NCBI RefSeq assembly: GCF_016765585.1
Contig: NZ_JAESWC010000004.1
Location: 171,188 to 235,187, forward strand
Direction of reading: 5' to 3'
Length of the DNA: 64,000 nucleotides
Source: Clostridium rhizosphaerae
Lineage (GTDB): Bacteria > Bacillota > Clostridia > Clostridiales > Clostridiaceae
Made by a program: the position numbers and the translations under genes. Each line of letters opens with the position of its first letter. Positions within the stretch are counted from its first letter, which is position 1. The notes under the pieces were generated by a model, which searched no databases, was not told the origin of the DNA, and saw only the letters and a program-made list of their open reading frames with translations. Of the stretch, positions 9,076-18,284 are shown one piece after another.

Positions 9076-9200
9076 TTTATTTTTAGATTATAACACAATT
9101 TTTATTAATATTTAATTATATAAATAAAGTGTGCTATTTTATCTGCTTCTTGTCAATAATTTTAATATATATTATAAAATATAATTTAAAAGGTGAATGT

Positions 9201-9460
9201 ATGAAAAATATTGAAAACAATATTATATATGATATAAGTTTTAGTTTTGCTCTTAATATTATTGAATTATATAAATACTTATGCACATAGCTTTTAAGGA
9301 AAGTGCAGAAAACAAGTATTGGATTAATTTACTTATCAAAGCTGGTTATATTAGTGAATCAAAAATTATCCTACTTAATAATCAGTTAAATGAAATAAGT
9401 AAAATTCTAAATTTAATAATTACTACAACTAAGGAAAATCTTAAACAAAATAATGCGTGA
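9201..9460 (+). pseudogene. Decayed four-helix-bundle (23S rRNA intervening-sequence-type) protein gene
   Basis: Two overlapping short frames on the plus strand reproduce the two ends of a four-helix-bundle protein. The first (9201-9290) encodes MKNIENNIIYDISFSFALNI and IELYKYLC, the usual first helix. The second (9281-9460) encodes HIAFKESAENKYWINLLIKA and GYISESKIILLNNQLNEISK, the third and fourth helices, with ITTTKENL near the end. The central helix pair of about 35-40 residues is missing and the frame shifts at the junction, so this is an internal deletion remnant. Intact relatives are about 115-125 residues and are often encoded alone. A weak AGGTGAA precedes the first ATG. Confidence 0.72.
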
Positions 9461-9479
9461 CTATAAGTCACGCAAAATC

Positions 9480-9517
9480 TATTAATTATTAATTATTAAT
9501 TATTAATTATTAATTGT
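9480..9517. repeat. Heptanucleotide microsatellite overlapping the 3' end of hisC
   Basis: About five copies of a TTAATTA-type 7-mer. The hisC stop codon and its last residues (QLIINN) are encoded by this tract. The unit is not a multiple of three, so changes in copy number would alter only the C-terminal few residues or the stop position. Confidence 0.7.
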
Positions 9518-10605
9518 TCATCCAGTATTTCTTTCAATGCCTTAACAAACTGCTCGTTCTGCTTATTTGTTCCAATGGTTACTCTCAGCCATCCCGGCAT
9601 TCCAAGAAGGTACCCTGGTCTTATGATAATTCCCTTTCTAAGCAGTTCATTAAACAGTATTTTGTCATCTATTTTAGATGATACCATAATGAAGTTAGCA
9701 TTTGTCTCTATATACTCAAGTCCAAGCTTTTTAAACTCTTCATATAAATAATCTTTTCCAGCTTTATTTGTATCCTGAACAGTTCTCAGATATTCTTTAT
9801 CCTGAAGAGCTGCAACTGCTGCCTTTTGAGCAAACAGGTTTACATCAAAAGGACCGGCTACTGTATTAAAATACTTTACCATATTCTCATTAGCAATGCC
9901 ATAGCCGCAGCGAAGTCCTGCAAGCCCATAAGCTTTTGAGAAGGTTCTTAATATAATCATATTTGGATACTTATCTAGTAAAGCTATAGAATCTGGATAT
10001 TCTTTATCTGTAACATATTCAATATAAGCTTCATCCATTATAACGATAACGTTTTCAGGAATTCTATCAATAATTCTTTCCAAATCATCTTTTCTGAAAA
10101 TTGTTCCTGTTGGATTATTAGGATTGCATAGCCATATAATCTTTGTCTTATCAGTTATGCTGTCTACCATTTTATCAATATCTAATCCATTATCCTTCAT
10201 AGGAACTAAAATTGACTTTCCCCCCATAAGCTTTGTACCAGCATCATAACGTGAGAAGGTAACCTCAGCCATTATACTTTCATCCCCTGGATTTAGAAGA
10301 GTGCTGCAAATTACCCTAATTAACAAATCTGATCCAGTTCCGCAAAAAACTTGACTTGTTTTAACCCCTATGTTCTTAGCAATTGCCATTTTTAGCTCAT
10401 AGTTTGATGCATCAGGATATAGCGAGGCTTCTTCTATTGTTTCCTTAAGCGCCTGCTTTACCTTTGGAGAACATCCTAGTGGATTTTCATTTGATGCCAG
10501 CTTAATAACCTCAGTGAGTCCAAGTTCCCTCTTAACCTCACTAATCGGCTTGCCTGCAACATACATCTCCAAACCTAATACTTCTTTTCTAAGACCATAC
10601 CCCAT
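9496..10605 (-). CDS. hisC: Histidinol-phosphate aminotransferase
   Basis: A 369-residue class I/II PLP-dependent aminotransferase. Visible motifs are KLASNENPLGCSPKVKQAL (about 33-51), WLCNPNNPTGTIF (about 158-170), the DEAYIEY segment and the PLP lysine in RTFSKAYGLAGLRCGYG (about 225-241), plus GIIIRPGYLLGMPGWLRVTIG at the end. It converts histidinol phosphate and 2-oxoglutarate reversibly to imidazole acetol phosphate and glutamate. No other his gene is nearby, so a broader aromatic aminotransferase role is possible. It stands alone between AT-rich repeat regions. Confidence 0.9.
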   Translation of the reverse strand: MGYGLRKEVLGLEMYVAGKPISEVKRELGLTEVIKLASNENPLGCSPKVKQALKETIEEASLYPDASNYELKMAIAKNIGVKTSQVFCGTGSDLLIRVICSTLLNPGDESIMAEVTFSRYDAGTKLMGGKSILVPMKDNGLDIDKMVDSITDKTKIIWLCNPNNPTGTIFRKDDLERIIDRIPENVIVIMDEAYIEYVTDKEYPDSIALLDKYPNMIILRTFSKAYGLAGLRCGYGIANENMVKYFNTVAGPFDVNLFAQKAAVAALQDKEYLRTVQDTNKAGKDYLYEEFKKLGLEYIETNANFIMVSSKIDDKILFNELLRKGIIIRPGYLLGMPGWLRVTIGTNKQNEQFVKALKEILDEQLIINN

Positions 10606-10841
10606 TTAAATTCCCCCTAAAAATTAAATTAAAAATTAATAATTAACAATTAACAATTGAATGGAGAAAATCCCTAAAGGGATTTTCAAGCATGTAAGTT
10701 ATAATTAAATTTGATTTTTCTACAAACAATATATTTTTTAAAATCAAAATTTATCGATAATATTATTCATATATTAGTTCATAGATTAATTTATAACCTA
10801 TCAAACCATCTTCTAATTATTAATTGTTAATTATTAATTAA
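10606..10841. repeat. AT-rich intergenic repeats between murB and hisC
   Basis: No gene seen. The segment contains AATTAACAATTAACAATT-type tracts at both ends (10620-10660 and 10815-10840) and a hairpin formed by AAAATCCC/GGGATTTT around 10665-10690. It resembles the module at 9003-9075. Confidence 0.55.
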
Positions 10842-11759
10842 TCAATCTTCCCCAATAATTCTAACCTCTGGATGGAGCTCTACATCAAAATTACTTTTAA
10901 TGGTATTTTGAATGTATGCTATTAAATCTAGTATATCTTTTGCTGTGGCATCCCCTTTATTTATTATAAACCCAGCATGTTTTTCTGAAACTTGTGCTCC
11001 ACCAATGCTAAAGCCCTTAAGCTTGGACTCTTCTATAAGCTTGCCTGTATAATGTCCTTCTGGTCTTTTGAAGGTACTTCCTGCTGAAGGATATTCCAAG
11101 GGCTGCTTATCTTCTCTTTTTTTAGTTAAATCATCTATTCTTTCTTTTATGCTTGAATATTCACCTTTAATAAGCTTAAAGGTAACCTCCAAAACAGTAT
11201 ATCCATACTTTTGAATTGCACTCATTCTATAGCCAAGTTCAAGTTCTTCTTTATTTAATGTTATTAGTTTTCCATTTTTATCAACAACTAAAGCACTCTC
11301 TATAACCTGACTTATTTCACCATTATAGGCCCCAGCATTCATGGTTACAGCTCCCCCAACTGTTCCAGGAATTCCGCAGGCAAATTCAAATCCTTTTAGG
11401 CTGTTTTCAAGTGCCGCTTCTGAAACCTTACATAGATCTACTCCACTTTGAACTATTAGTCTTTCATCCTCGACTTTGATCTTATCTAGCTTAGTAAGCT
11501 TAATTACCATTCCTCTAAAGCCGCCGTCTCTAACTATTAAGTTTGAACCTCTTCCAATTATGTAATAAGTCATATTTTCCTCATTACACAGCTTAATTAC
11601 CTTTACTATTTCATCATAACTTTCAGGCGTTACTAATATATCTACTGGTCCGCCTACTTTAAATGATGTGTGATTTTTCATAGGTTCATCTACTGCAACA
11701 TTTTCTGATTGCACAATTTTATATAGCTTATTGCAAAAGTCCTTATACCGATTCATCAT
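10842..11759 (-). CDS. murB: UDP-N-acetylenolpyruvoylglucosamine reductase
   Basis: FAD enzyme that makes UDP-N-acetylmuramate for peptidoglycan. Motifs: [13 protein letters not shown] and [19 protein letters not shown] for FAD binding, [20 protein letters not shown], the catalytic serine region [28 protein letters not shown], and the C-terminal glutamate in [12 protein letters not shown]. The frame is open 22 codons further upstream, but AAGGAG (complement of 11764-11769) lies 4 bases before the ATG at 11759 and 7 before the next ATG at 11756, giving about 304-305 residues, the normal type II length. Downstream of the PHP gene. Confidence 0.94.
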   Translation of the reverse strand: MMNRYKDFCNKLYKIVQSENVAVDEPMKNHTSFKVGGPVDILVTPESYDEIVKVIKLCNEENMTYYIIGRGSNLIVRDGGFRGMVIKLTKLDKIKVEDERLIVQSGVDLCKVSEAALENSLKGFEFACGIPGTVGGAVTMNAGAYNGEISQVIESALVVDKNGKLITLNKEELELGYRMSAIQKYGYTVLEVTFKLIKGEYSSIKERIDDLTKKREDKQPLEYPSAGSTFKRPEGHYTGKLIEESKLKGFSIGGAQVSEKHAGFIINKGDATAKDILDLIAYIQNTIKSNFDVELHPEVRIIGED

Positions 11760-11817
11760 ACATCTCCTTGATATTATTAAAAAATCCACATTTTCAGTAT
11801 AATGTATAATACATACA

Positions 11818-12558
11818 TTAATCAAGCTTTAAGTCTGCTAATTTACCTTTATTTTTCAAGTATTTAATAATTTTACTATTATCTGTATTCATTATCAATT
11901 CCTCTGGAAAATCAACATCTCTAAGTAATTTATCTGCCTCATCAAATCTTCCAATTTGAAAACAACAATGAGCATCACTGCCTATAGTTATTCTGACATT
12001 ATGCTCCTTGCATAGCAGTGCTATTTTTCTGCAGTTGTCAATACTCCCTGCTCTTGAACCATTCTCAGGAAGCGAGCTGTTATTTATTTCAATTAGCACA
12101 TTATATTCTTTTGCTGCCTTTACTACTTCTTCCTCATATATTGGAAACGATGGATTACCGCAATGGCCTATAATATCCACATTTGAATTTTTCATGGCTC
12201 CAATAAGAGCTTCTGTATTTTCTTCTCTGCTTCCTGGATCACTGCATGCATCATGGAGGCTAGCTATTATTATATCCAATCTTTTCTGAACTCTATCAGG
12301 TATATCAAGATTTCCTTTAAAATCAATAATATTAGCCTCACAGCCTTTTAAAAGAGTAACTCCATATATTTCTCTTGGCAGTACTTTTAAATTAGAAAAA
12401 TAAAATATGTGCGCTGCTCCAGGCATCTTAGGCCCATGGTCTGTGGCCGCCAAAACCTTAATTCCATTTTCAGAGGCCTCTTTTATATTTTCAAGCAAAG
12501 TATTATAAGCATGACCACTGGCAATGGTATGAGTGTGAGTATCTATTACGTATTTCAA
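11818..12558 (-). CDS. PHP domain phosphoesterase (YcdX-like)
   Basis: 246 residues with the PHP metal ligands in order: [14 protein letters not shown] at the N-terminus, [11 protein letters not shown] (about 37-47), a central glutamate in [29 protein letters not shown] and IGSDAHCC. The YcdX-like subgroup uses a trinuclear zinc site to hydrolyse phosphoesters; substrates in clostridia are unknown. It lies between uvrC and murB and is transcribed with them. Confidence 0.88.
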   Translation of the reverse strand: MKYVIDTHTHTIASGHAYNTLLENIKEASENGIKVLAATDHGPKMPGAAHIFYFSNLKVLPREIYGVTLLKGCEANIIDFKGNLDIPDRVQKRLDIIIASLHDACSDPGSREENTEALIGAMKNSNVDIIGHCGNPSFPIYEEEVVKAAKEYNVLIEINNSSLPENGSRAGSIDNCRKIALLCKEHNVRITIGSDAHCCFQIGRFDEADKLLRDVDFPEELIMNTDNSKIIKYLKNKGKLADLKLD

Positions 12559-12579
12559 ATATATACCTTCTTTCGTAAT

Positions 12580-14445
12580 TTACTTTGCATTCCTAAAATA
12601 ATCTATTATATTCTGAGCAGCTTTTTTATCTATTGATTCAGTTTCTAAAAGTTCTTCAAAGGATGCATTTTTGATGCTTTCTATACTTCCAAATTTTTTT
12701 AACAATTCTTTTCTTCTTTTCTCACCTACATTAGGGATATCTTCCAGCACTGAATGAAGAACACGCTTATCTCTTAGACTTCTATGGTAGGTTATAGCAA
12801 AGCGGTGTACTTCATCCTGTATTCTTGTTATAAGCTGCATTACATTTGAGCTTGGTCTGATTAGAAGCTCATTATTATTATATATCAATCCCCTGGTATT
12901 GTGCTTATCATCCTTAACCATACCACATACCGGTATGTCTATATTAAGTGAGCTCAAAACTTCAAGGGCTACATTAACCTGACCTTTGCCTCCATCCATA
13001 AGAATTACATCTGGAAACACGCAGAACTTTCCTGCACTCAATTCCAAGTTTCTTTCTCTTATCTTTTCTATTTCTTCAAGACCATGCTTAAAGCGTCTTG
13101 TAAGAATTTCCCTCATACTGTCATAATCATTTGCACCTATTACAGATTTTATTTTAAACCTTCTGTAATCACTGTTTTTTGCCTTGCCGCCTTCAAAGAC
13201 AATCATGCTTCCTACTGAATCCACACCTTGAATATTTGATATATCATAAGCTTCTATTCGTGTTGGCATATCTTCTAAATCTAAAATTTCTGCAAGCTCC
13301 TTAAGAGAAGTTCTTTGAATTTCTTTATCCTGCTTAATTTTAGTTTTGAATTGTTCCATTGTTAGCTTTGCATTTTTTGTTACCATTTCAAGAAGTTCTT
13401 TTTTATCTCCTCTTTGAGGAATCCTAATCCAAACCTTTGATTCTCTCTTCATTGTAAGCCACTGCTCTAAAAGCTCCGAATCCTCAGTTTCAGTAACATA
13501 TATGTTTTTAGGTATAAAAGCTGTCCCGCCATAGAATTCCTTAATAAAGTCAGATATTATTTCACCTTTTTCTATTCCTGAGGTATTTTCCAACATATAA
13601 TGTTCTCTTCCTACAACCTTACCATCTCTAAGGAAAAATACCATAGCACAGGTATCTGTCTCATCACTATATATACTTATAAAATCTTCATCTTCAAAAT
13701 TACCTATAATTATCTTCTGTTTTTCAACTATCTTTTCTACTGCTGTAATCTTATCTCTAAGGGCAGCAGCCTTTTCAAATTCTAGATTTCCTGCCGCTTC
13801 TTCCATCTGATGTCTTAGATCTTTTGCTATTTGCTTATCCTTACCTGAAAGCAAGTCAATAATATTTTGAACGGTTTTCCAATATTCTTCTTTTGAGGCA
13901 AGCCCTGCACAGGGAGCACTGCATAGACCTATATGATAATTTAAGCAAGGTCTTATCTTATTTTCTCCTTCTTTTATTGACATTTTGCACGTTCTAAGAG
14001 GAAAGACCTTTTTAACTAAATCAAGAGTTTCATAAACAGCACCATAGTCTGTATATGGTCCGAAATACTTGGCTCCATCCTTAGCATGTATCCTTGTCAT
14101 AAACACTCTTGGGAAATCTTCGTTTGTTGTAACCTTTATAAAAGGATAGTGTTTATCGTCTTTTAGCAAAATATTATATCTTGGTCTATATTTTTTTATA
14201 AGATTACATTCAAGTATCAGTGCTTCCATCTCAGAATCTGTAACTATATATTCAAACTCTGCTATATTTTTCACCATAGCCTTGACTTTTTCAGAATGAT
14301 TCTTGGAGCTTTGGAAATACTGCCTTACTCTATTTTTTAAAACTTTAGCTTTACCTACGTATATAACTTCACCTAAAGAATTTTTCATTAAATAAACGCC
14401 GGGCTTATCCGGCAGTATTTTTAACTGATGTTCAAAGTCAAACAC
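12580..14445 (-). CDS. uvrC: UvrABC excinuclease subunit C
   Basis: 621 residues. Domains in order: GIY-YIG nuclease (PGVYLMKNSLGEVIYVGKAK, about 15-34), a cysteine cluster (RTCKMSIKEG, RPCLNYHIGLCSAPCAG), UVR motif (HQMEEAAGNLEFEKAAALRD, about 207-226), RNase H-like nuclease (YDISNIQGVDSVGSMIVFEG, about 394-413; DGGKGQVN) and C-terminal helix-hairpin-helix (IPNVGEKRRKELLKKFGSIE). It makes both incisions around DNA lesions handed over by UvrB. uvrA and uvrB are about 5 kb away in this window. Confidence 0.97.
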   Translation of the reverse strand: MFDFEHQLKILPDKPGVYLMKNSLGEVIYVGKAKVLKNRVRQYFQSSKNHSEKVKAMVKNIAEFEYIVTDSEMEALILECNLIKKYRPRYNILLKDDKHYPFIKVTTNEDFPRVFMTRIHAKDGAKYFGPYTDYGAVYETLDLVKKVFPLRTCKMSIKEGENKIRPCLNYHIGLCSAPCAGLASKEEYWKTVQNIIDLLSGKDKQIAKDLRHQMEEAAGNLEFEKAAALRDKITAVEKIVEKQKIIIGNFEDEDFISIYSDETDTCAMVFFLRDGKVVGREHYMLENTSGIEKGEIISDFIKEFYGGTAFIPKNIYVTETEDSELLEQWLTMKRESKVWIRIPQRGDKKELLEMVTKNAKLTMEQFKTKIKQDKEIQRTSLKELAEILDLEDMPTRIEAYDISNIQGVDSVGSMIVFEGGKAKNSDYRRFKIKSVIGANDYDSMREILTRRFKHGLEEIEKIRERNLELSAGKFCVFPDVILMDGGKGQVNVALEVLSSLNIDIPVCGMVKDDKHNTRGLIYNNNELLIRPSSNVMQLITRIQDEVHRFAITYHRSLRDKRVLHSVLEDIPNVGEKRRKELLKKFGSIESIKNASFEELLETESIDKKAAQNIIDYFRNAK

Positions 14446-14465
14446 TTAATCACCCCTTAATAAAA

Positions 14466-15071
14466 TTACGATGTAATAATCGGAATTCTATAAATGACAT
14501 ACAGAAGTCCTGAAACTACGAGTACAAGTTCAATAAAATTACCTAATTTAGATCCTACCCTATAGGTTAAAGGCAGCCTCATCTTTTTATTTTTGAAAGG
14601 ATAAAAAAGAGGCACTCCTCTGTTAGTCGCCATATCTCCTAGTAGATGCAGACTATAACCTAATATAAAGCAGGAGGTAATATTTTTTATATTATATTTA
14701 TTTCCTATATATCCAATAATAAAAGAAAAAGTAATCATGCCCAGAAGACTGTGAGTAAGTCCCTGCCTATGAGAGGAAAGACCTACTGCAATGAGTGCAG
14801 CTCCTAAAGCCTTGTAGGCCGGCTGATTTGTATATAAGTAATCAAACCACAAAACTATTATACCACCGCAAAGGTATAATGTAACTTTTGCGCCTTTATT
14901 TTTAAACGGTAATATGTACCTGTTAATTAAGCTTTTAGGATGATCTATATCAGGGAGCAGCGAGGCTCCCAGTACGACAGCCATACCTATATAATTAAAT
15001 CCGCCAGGTAATCTGTCGCTAACTGCTGTATACACTGCTAAACCAATTCCCGCGTGTGTTGTTCCTTTCAT
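14466..15071 (-). CDS. YdjM-like membrane-bound metal-dependent hydrolase
   Basis: 201 residues with four or so hydrophobic helices. The family's conserved ligand motifs are present: GTTHAGIGLAVYT (residues 3-15), LLPDIDHPKSLINRY (about 38-52), HRQGLTHSLLGM (about 101-112) and HLLGDMATNRGVPLFYPF (about 142-159). Members are integral membrane proteins presumed to be zinc-dependent hydrolases; E. coli YdjM is SOS-induced. The actual substrate is unknown. The gene has a good AGGAGA and sits 20 bases upstream of uvrC, so it may share its control. Confidence 0.85.
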   Translation of the reverse strand: MKGTTHAGIGLAVYTAVSDRLPGGFNYIGMAVVLGASLLPDIDHPKSLINRYILPFKNKGAKVTLYLCGGIIVLWFDYLYTNQPAYKALGAALIAVGLSSHRQGLTHSLLGMITFSFIIGYIGNKYNIKNITSCFILGYSLHLLGDMATNRGVPLFYPFKNKKMRLPLTYRVGSKLGNFIELVLVVSGLLYVIYRIPIITS

Positions 15072-15084
15072 TATTATCTCCTAT

Positions 15085-15167
15085 TATAATACTACGAATA
15101 TTATTTGTATTTTAGAGGGTTATCGCCACTACTCACTAAAATCCTACAAATTACTAGTAGTATTATA
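15085..15167. repeat. Long imperfect hairpin (arms of about 37 nt)
   Basis: TATAATACTAC on the left pairs with GTAGTATTATA on the right, and the pairing continues through TTTGTATTTTAG against CTAAAATCCTACAAA with small bulges. It lies between the divergently arranged YdjM-like gene and the small plus-strand gene at 15367. There is no T-run, so it is likely a foldback repeat or an RNA structure. The remainder of the gap to 15366 holds two ATTAGCGGAGA/GTTAGCGGAGA direct repeats at about 15272 and 15303, just upstream of the small gene. Confidence 0.55.
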
Positions 15168-15366
15168 GCATAGAAACATATGTTCATGTGTATATATTTC
15201 TATATTTACTTAATATGTATTGCAATTTGTCACAAATAGAGGAAATGATGCTTCTGTATAGAATACAGAAATTAGCGGAGAATACCTTAATTTAATAATA
15301 TGGTTAGCGGAGATATTATTTTGTTATACTCTTTACATTATCTACATCGTGTGTGGAGGAGACAAA

Positions 15367-15576
15367 ATGTTCATAATTAGGAAACCAAAATATAAAGTAT
15401 GTGCATCAAGTAAAAATGAATTGGATATCTTAATAAACGAAACCAAACAAAATTATCAAAAATTATATCCGAATTCTGTTATAAATATTACTGTTGAGCC
15501 AAACATGGAATCTATTAATTTTGATGGTACAGTAAAAGAGTTTATTTATAGAGCAGAAATTAAATTTAATGAATAA
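15367..15576 (+). CDS. Small hypothetical protein
   Basis: 69 residues beginning MFIIRKPKYKVCASSKNELD. The start at 15367 is favoured over an in-frame upstream ATG because a very strong GTGGAGGAG sits 7 bases before it. The protein is charged, with one cysteine and no signal peptide or membrane helix, and ends in FIYRAEIKFNE. No family was recognised. It is a single gene on the plus strand, with its own upstream region and a terminator shared with the convergent PBP gene. Confidence 0.7.
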   Translation: MFIIRKPKYKVCASSKNELDILINETKQNYQKLYPNSVINITVEPNMESINFDGTVKEFIYRAEIKFNE

Positions 15577-15583
15577 TATTTAA

Positions 15584-15615
15584 AAGGCATATTCTCCTTT
15601 GTGAGAATATGCCTT
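15584..15615. terminator. Bidirectional intrinsic terminator
   Basis: A 13-bp perfect stem (AAGGCATATTCTC) with a 6-nt loop between the plus-strand small gene and the minus-strand PBP gene. A-rich and T-rich flanks suit both directions only weakly. Confidence 0.75.
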
Positions 15616-15644
15616 CTAAATACATTTTAATTGCATTATATATA

Positions 15645-17063
15645 TTACTTCTTTATCGCTGCTTTCATCACCTGTCCTGCAATTTTTGCAGCTGCCTTGC
15701 CGCCTACTCCTCCCTCTTCCACTATAACTGCAACAGCAACCTGTGGATTATCATAAGGAGCAAAGCCTATGAACCATGCATGAGGTTCTTTGCTTTCAAT
15801 GTGATCTGCAGTTCCGGTTTTACCCGCAGCATTTATTCCGGTCTCTGCTGCACCACCAGTACCATTTGTAACAACAGCTCTCATCAAATCTTTCATTGTT
15901 TTGGCATTTTCTTTAGATATTATATTACCTAAGCTTTGAGGCTTTACATCTTTAACAACCTTGCCTTTGCTGTCTAAAACCTGTTGAACTATATAAGGCT
16001 CCATCATTGTTCCATCATTTGCAATAGTAGATGCTACTACTGCCATCTGCATAGGTGTGGCTAAATCCTCAGCCTGCCCTATAGCACTTTGAGCATTGTT
16101 TCCTTTTTCATAACTTTTGTAGGTAGGAAACTTGCTGCCGTCAATAGGAATTCCGTCTGTGGGAAGATTTTTGTTAAAATAAAACTTTTCTGCAGTTGCT
16201 TTAAGTTTATCATTACCAAGTTCCATTCCAAGAGTTCCAAAGAATACATTGCTTGATTCCGCATAAGCCTGCTTAAAATCTATATTTCCAAGCACCTCTC
16301 CATTAAAGTTGCTTATAGATTCCTTTTGATTAAATACAAGTTTACCTTTATCCTGAAACTTTCTTGTTGTTATATCTTTTATGTTTTCAAGAGCACTTAT
16401 AGCAGTTATAGTCTTAAAAGTTGAACCTGGAGGATAAAGCCCTGAGGTTGCTCTATTTATCATAGGGTGATTAGCTGTATCCTTTTGAAGAGCATCCCAT
16501 ATTTTGCTTAGATTATTAGGATCATAGGAAGGTTTAGATACCATGGCTAAAAGCTCGCCTGTTTTAGGGTTCAATGCAACCACTGCGCCCTTGTTATTGC
16601 CTAAAAGGTCATAAGCCAGTTTTTGTACATTAGTATCTAAAGTAGTTTTCAAACTGTGTCCTACCTTTTCTTCCTCTTTCCCCTTATTCTTTATTAAGCT
16701 TAAAATATCTACATTTTCAGCTCCCATAAGCTCTGTATCGTATTTTCTTTCAAGTCCTGTTATTCCATATTTTATATCTACATATCCAAGAGCATGAGCA
16801 AACACTTCTCCTGAAGTATATGTTCTTTTTTGAGTCTCATCGTTTACTCTCTCACTTTTAGTAAGAGGACTCATATTCCTGTCATATATAGTGCCACGAA
16901 GCACTTCATTTCTTATAGCCCAAAGTCTTCTGTTATAAGGGCTCTTTACCACTTCGGGAGCCTTGTATAGCTCGAAATAAGTTATGTAAGAAATTATGAT
17001 TATAAAACAAAGTAAAAATACTACAAAAACTTTTTTTATATTACTAGAAATATCCTGTTCCAT
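15645..17063 (-). CDS. Class B penicillin-binding protein (PbpA/PBP2-like transpeptidase)
   Basis: 472 residues. One N-terminal membrane helix (about 11-29) precedes a short dimerisation region and a transpeptidase domain with all three active-site motifs: STFK in LYPPGSTFKTITAI (about 218), SSN in YAESSNVFFGTL, and KTG in AAGKTGTADHIE near the C-terminus. It cross-links peptidoglycan on the outer membrane face, presumably with the FtsW/RodA-type glycosyltransferase whose gene lies 1 base upstream. At 472 residues it is smaller than typical PBP2 and resembles the PbpA type paired with RodA and FHA genes in Actinobacteria. Confidence 0.93.
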   Translation of the reverse strand: MEQDISSNIKKVFVVFLLCFIIIISYITYFELYKAPEVVKSPYNRRLWAIRNEVLRGTIYDRNMSPLTKSERVNDETQKRTYTSGEVFAHALGYVDIKYGITGLERKYDTELMGAENVDILSLIKNKGKEEEKVGHSLKTTLDTNVQKLAYDLLGNNKGAVVALNPKTGELLAMVSKPSYDPNNLSKIWDALQKDTANHPMINRATSGLYPPGSTFKTITAISALENIKDITTRKFQDKGKLVFNQKESISNFNGEVLGNIDFKQAYAESSNVFFGTLGMELGNDKLKATAEKFYFNKNLPTDGIPIDGSKFPTYKSYEKGNNAQSAIGQAEDLATPMQMAVVASTIANDGTMMEPYIVQQVLDSKGKVVKDVKPQSLGNIISKENAKTMKDLMRAVVTNGTGGAAETGINAAGKTGTADHIESKEPHAWFIGFAPYDNPQVAVAVIVEEGGVGGKAAAKIAGQVMKAAIKK

Positions 17064-17064
17064 A

Positions 17065-18276
17065 TTACTCTCCCTCCGATATTTTCTGCACTATTCCAAG
17101 AGAGCAGAAGGTTATTAGCATGGAGGTTCCTCCATAACTTATTAGAGGCAGCGTAATACCAGTTAAAGGTATAAGATTTATTACTCCACCTAGTATTACA
17201 AGAGCCTGAGAAGCAATAACTGCGCTATATCCTACAGCTATAAGCCTTGAAAAATTATTTTCTACATATACTGCTGCTCTCATAGATCTATAGAAAAGTA
17301 AAAAGTAAATTATTATTATACCTAAACCTGCAACAATTCCTAATTCTTCACAAATAACCGTGAATATAAAGTCTGATTCTCTTACCGGTATGTACTGAGG
17401 AAAACCAAAGCCTAATCCTTTTCCAAACAATCCTCCCCAGGCTATAGCAATTAGAGACTGCACTATTTGAAGTCCTTTTTCAGTTGCATAAGGCCAAGGA
17501 TTCTGCCAAATCGCAAATCTTATTCTTATATGTCCAAAAAGCTTATAGCTTATAAAACCTCCTGCCATAAATAAAATTAGACAAGTTATTACATATTTAA
17601 ATTTTGAAGTTGCAATATAAAGCATAGTTACAGAAAGCCCGAATATAATCAGCGCTGTACCTAGATCCTTTTGCATAACCATAAATCCAAGGCAAACCAT
17701 AATGACTATGGCCGGCTCAATAAGGCTTTTAAAATCTTTATAATCTTTCAAAACAGAGGCAAGGTATGCAACCATAAAGAGCTTTCCGAATTCTGCTGGC
17801 TGAAGGCTAAAACCTCCTATTATTATCCAGTTTTTAGCTCCTCCTCTTTCAGCTCCGAATAATAGTGAAATAGACATAAATATTAAAGTTAAAACCATAT
17901 ATGCATATTTATATTTTTGAAATCTTTTTAAATCAGGTAATAGTACAACTATAATAATGAAAGCTGCAACTCCTAGAGCAAACCACATTACCTGCTTTAT
18001 TGCAAAGGTTGTTTTCATAGCTAAATCAATTCTATAAAGTGTAGCTATGCCTATAACTGATAAGATACTGGCAAATACAAATATATGCTTATCGCCATCA
18101 GGGTAAAAACGCCTTACTATAAAATGAGAGTAAGCGATTAATATTATCATTATAACGGAAATAATCATAGCTCCTTTATCGAAAGGAGGCTTTAATAAAG
18201 CTACATTAAAAAAGCATACCAGACATAGAAGATATGTATATCTAAGCAGCTTCTTTTCATCTCTTATACTGTCCAC
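17065..18276 (-). CDS. FtsW/RodA/SpoVE family peptidoglycan glycosyltransferase
   Basis: 403 residues, about ten membrane helices. SEDS-family features are clear: PAEFGKLFMVAYLASVLKDY, QKDLGTALIIFGL, the extracellular loop with KGLGFGFPQYIPVRESDFIF, and the terminal INLIPLTGITLPLISYGGTS motif. It polymerises lipid II in partnership with a class B PBP. The next gene downstream encodes that PBP and the gene upstream an FHA protein. It cannot be told from sequence whether it serves division, elongation or sporulation; the FHA-RodA-PbpA order suggests elongation. Confidence 0.93.
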   Translation of the reverse strand: MDSIRDEKKLLRYTYLLCLVCFFNVALLKPPFDKGAMIISVIMIILIAYSHFIVRRFYPDGDKHIFVFASILSVIGIATLYRIDLAMKTTFAIKQVMWFALGVAAFIIIVVLLPDLKRFQKYKYAYMVLTLIFMSISLLFGAERGGAKNWIIIGGFSLQPAEFGKLFMVAYLASVLKDYKDFKSLIEPAIVIMVCLGFMVMQKDLGTALIIFGLSVTMLYIATSKFKYVITCLILFMAGGFISYKLFGHIRIRFAIWQNPWPYATEKGLQIVQSLIAIAWGGLFGKGLGFGFPQYIPVRESDFIFTVICEELGIVAGLGIIIIYFLLFYRSMRAAVYVENNFSRLIAVGYSAVIASQALVILGGVINLIPLTGITLPLISYGGTSMLITFCSLGIVQKISEGE

Positions 18277-18284
18277 TATATCAC

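Noticed and set aside
9480..9517. CRISPR-like short repeats
   Set aside because: The repeats are contiguous 7-mers without spacers; this is a microsatellite.
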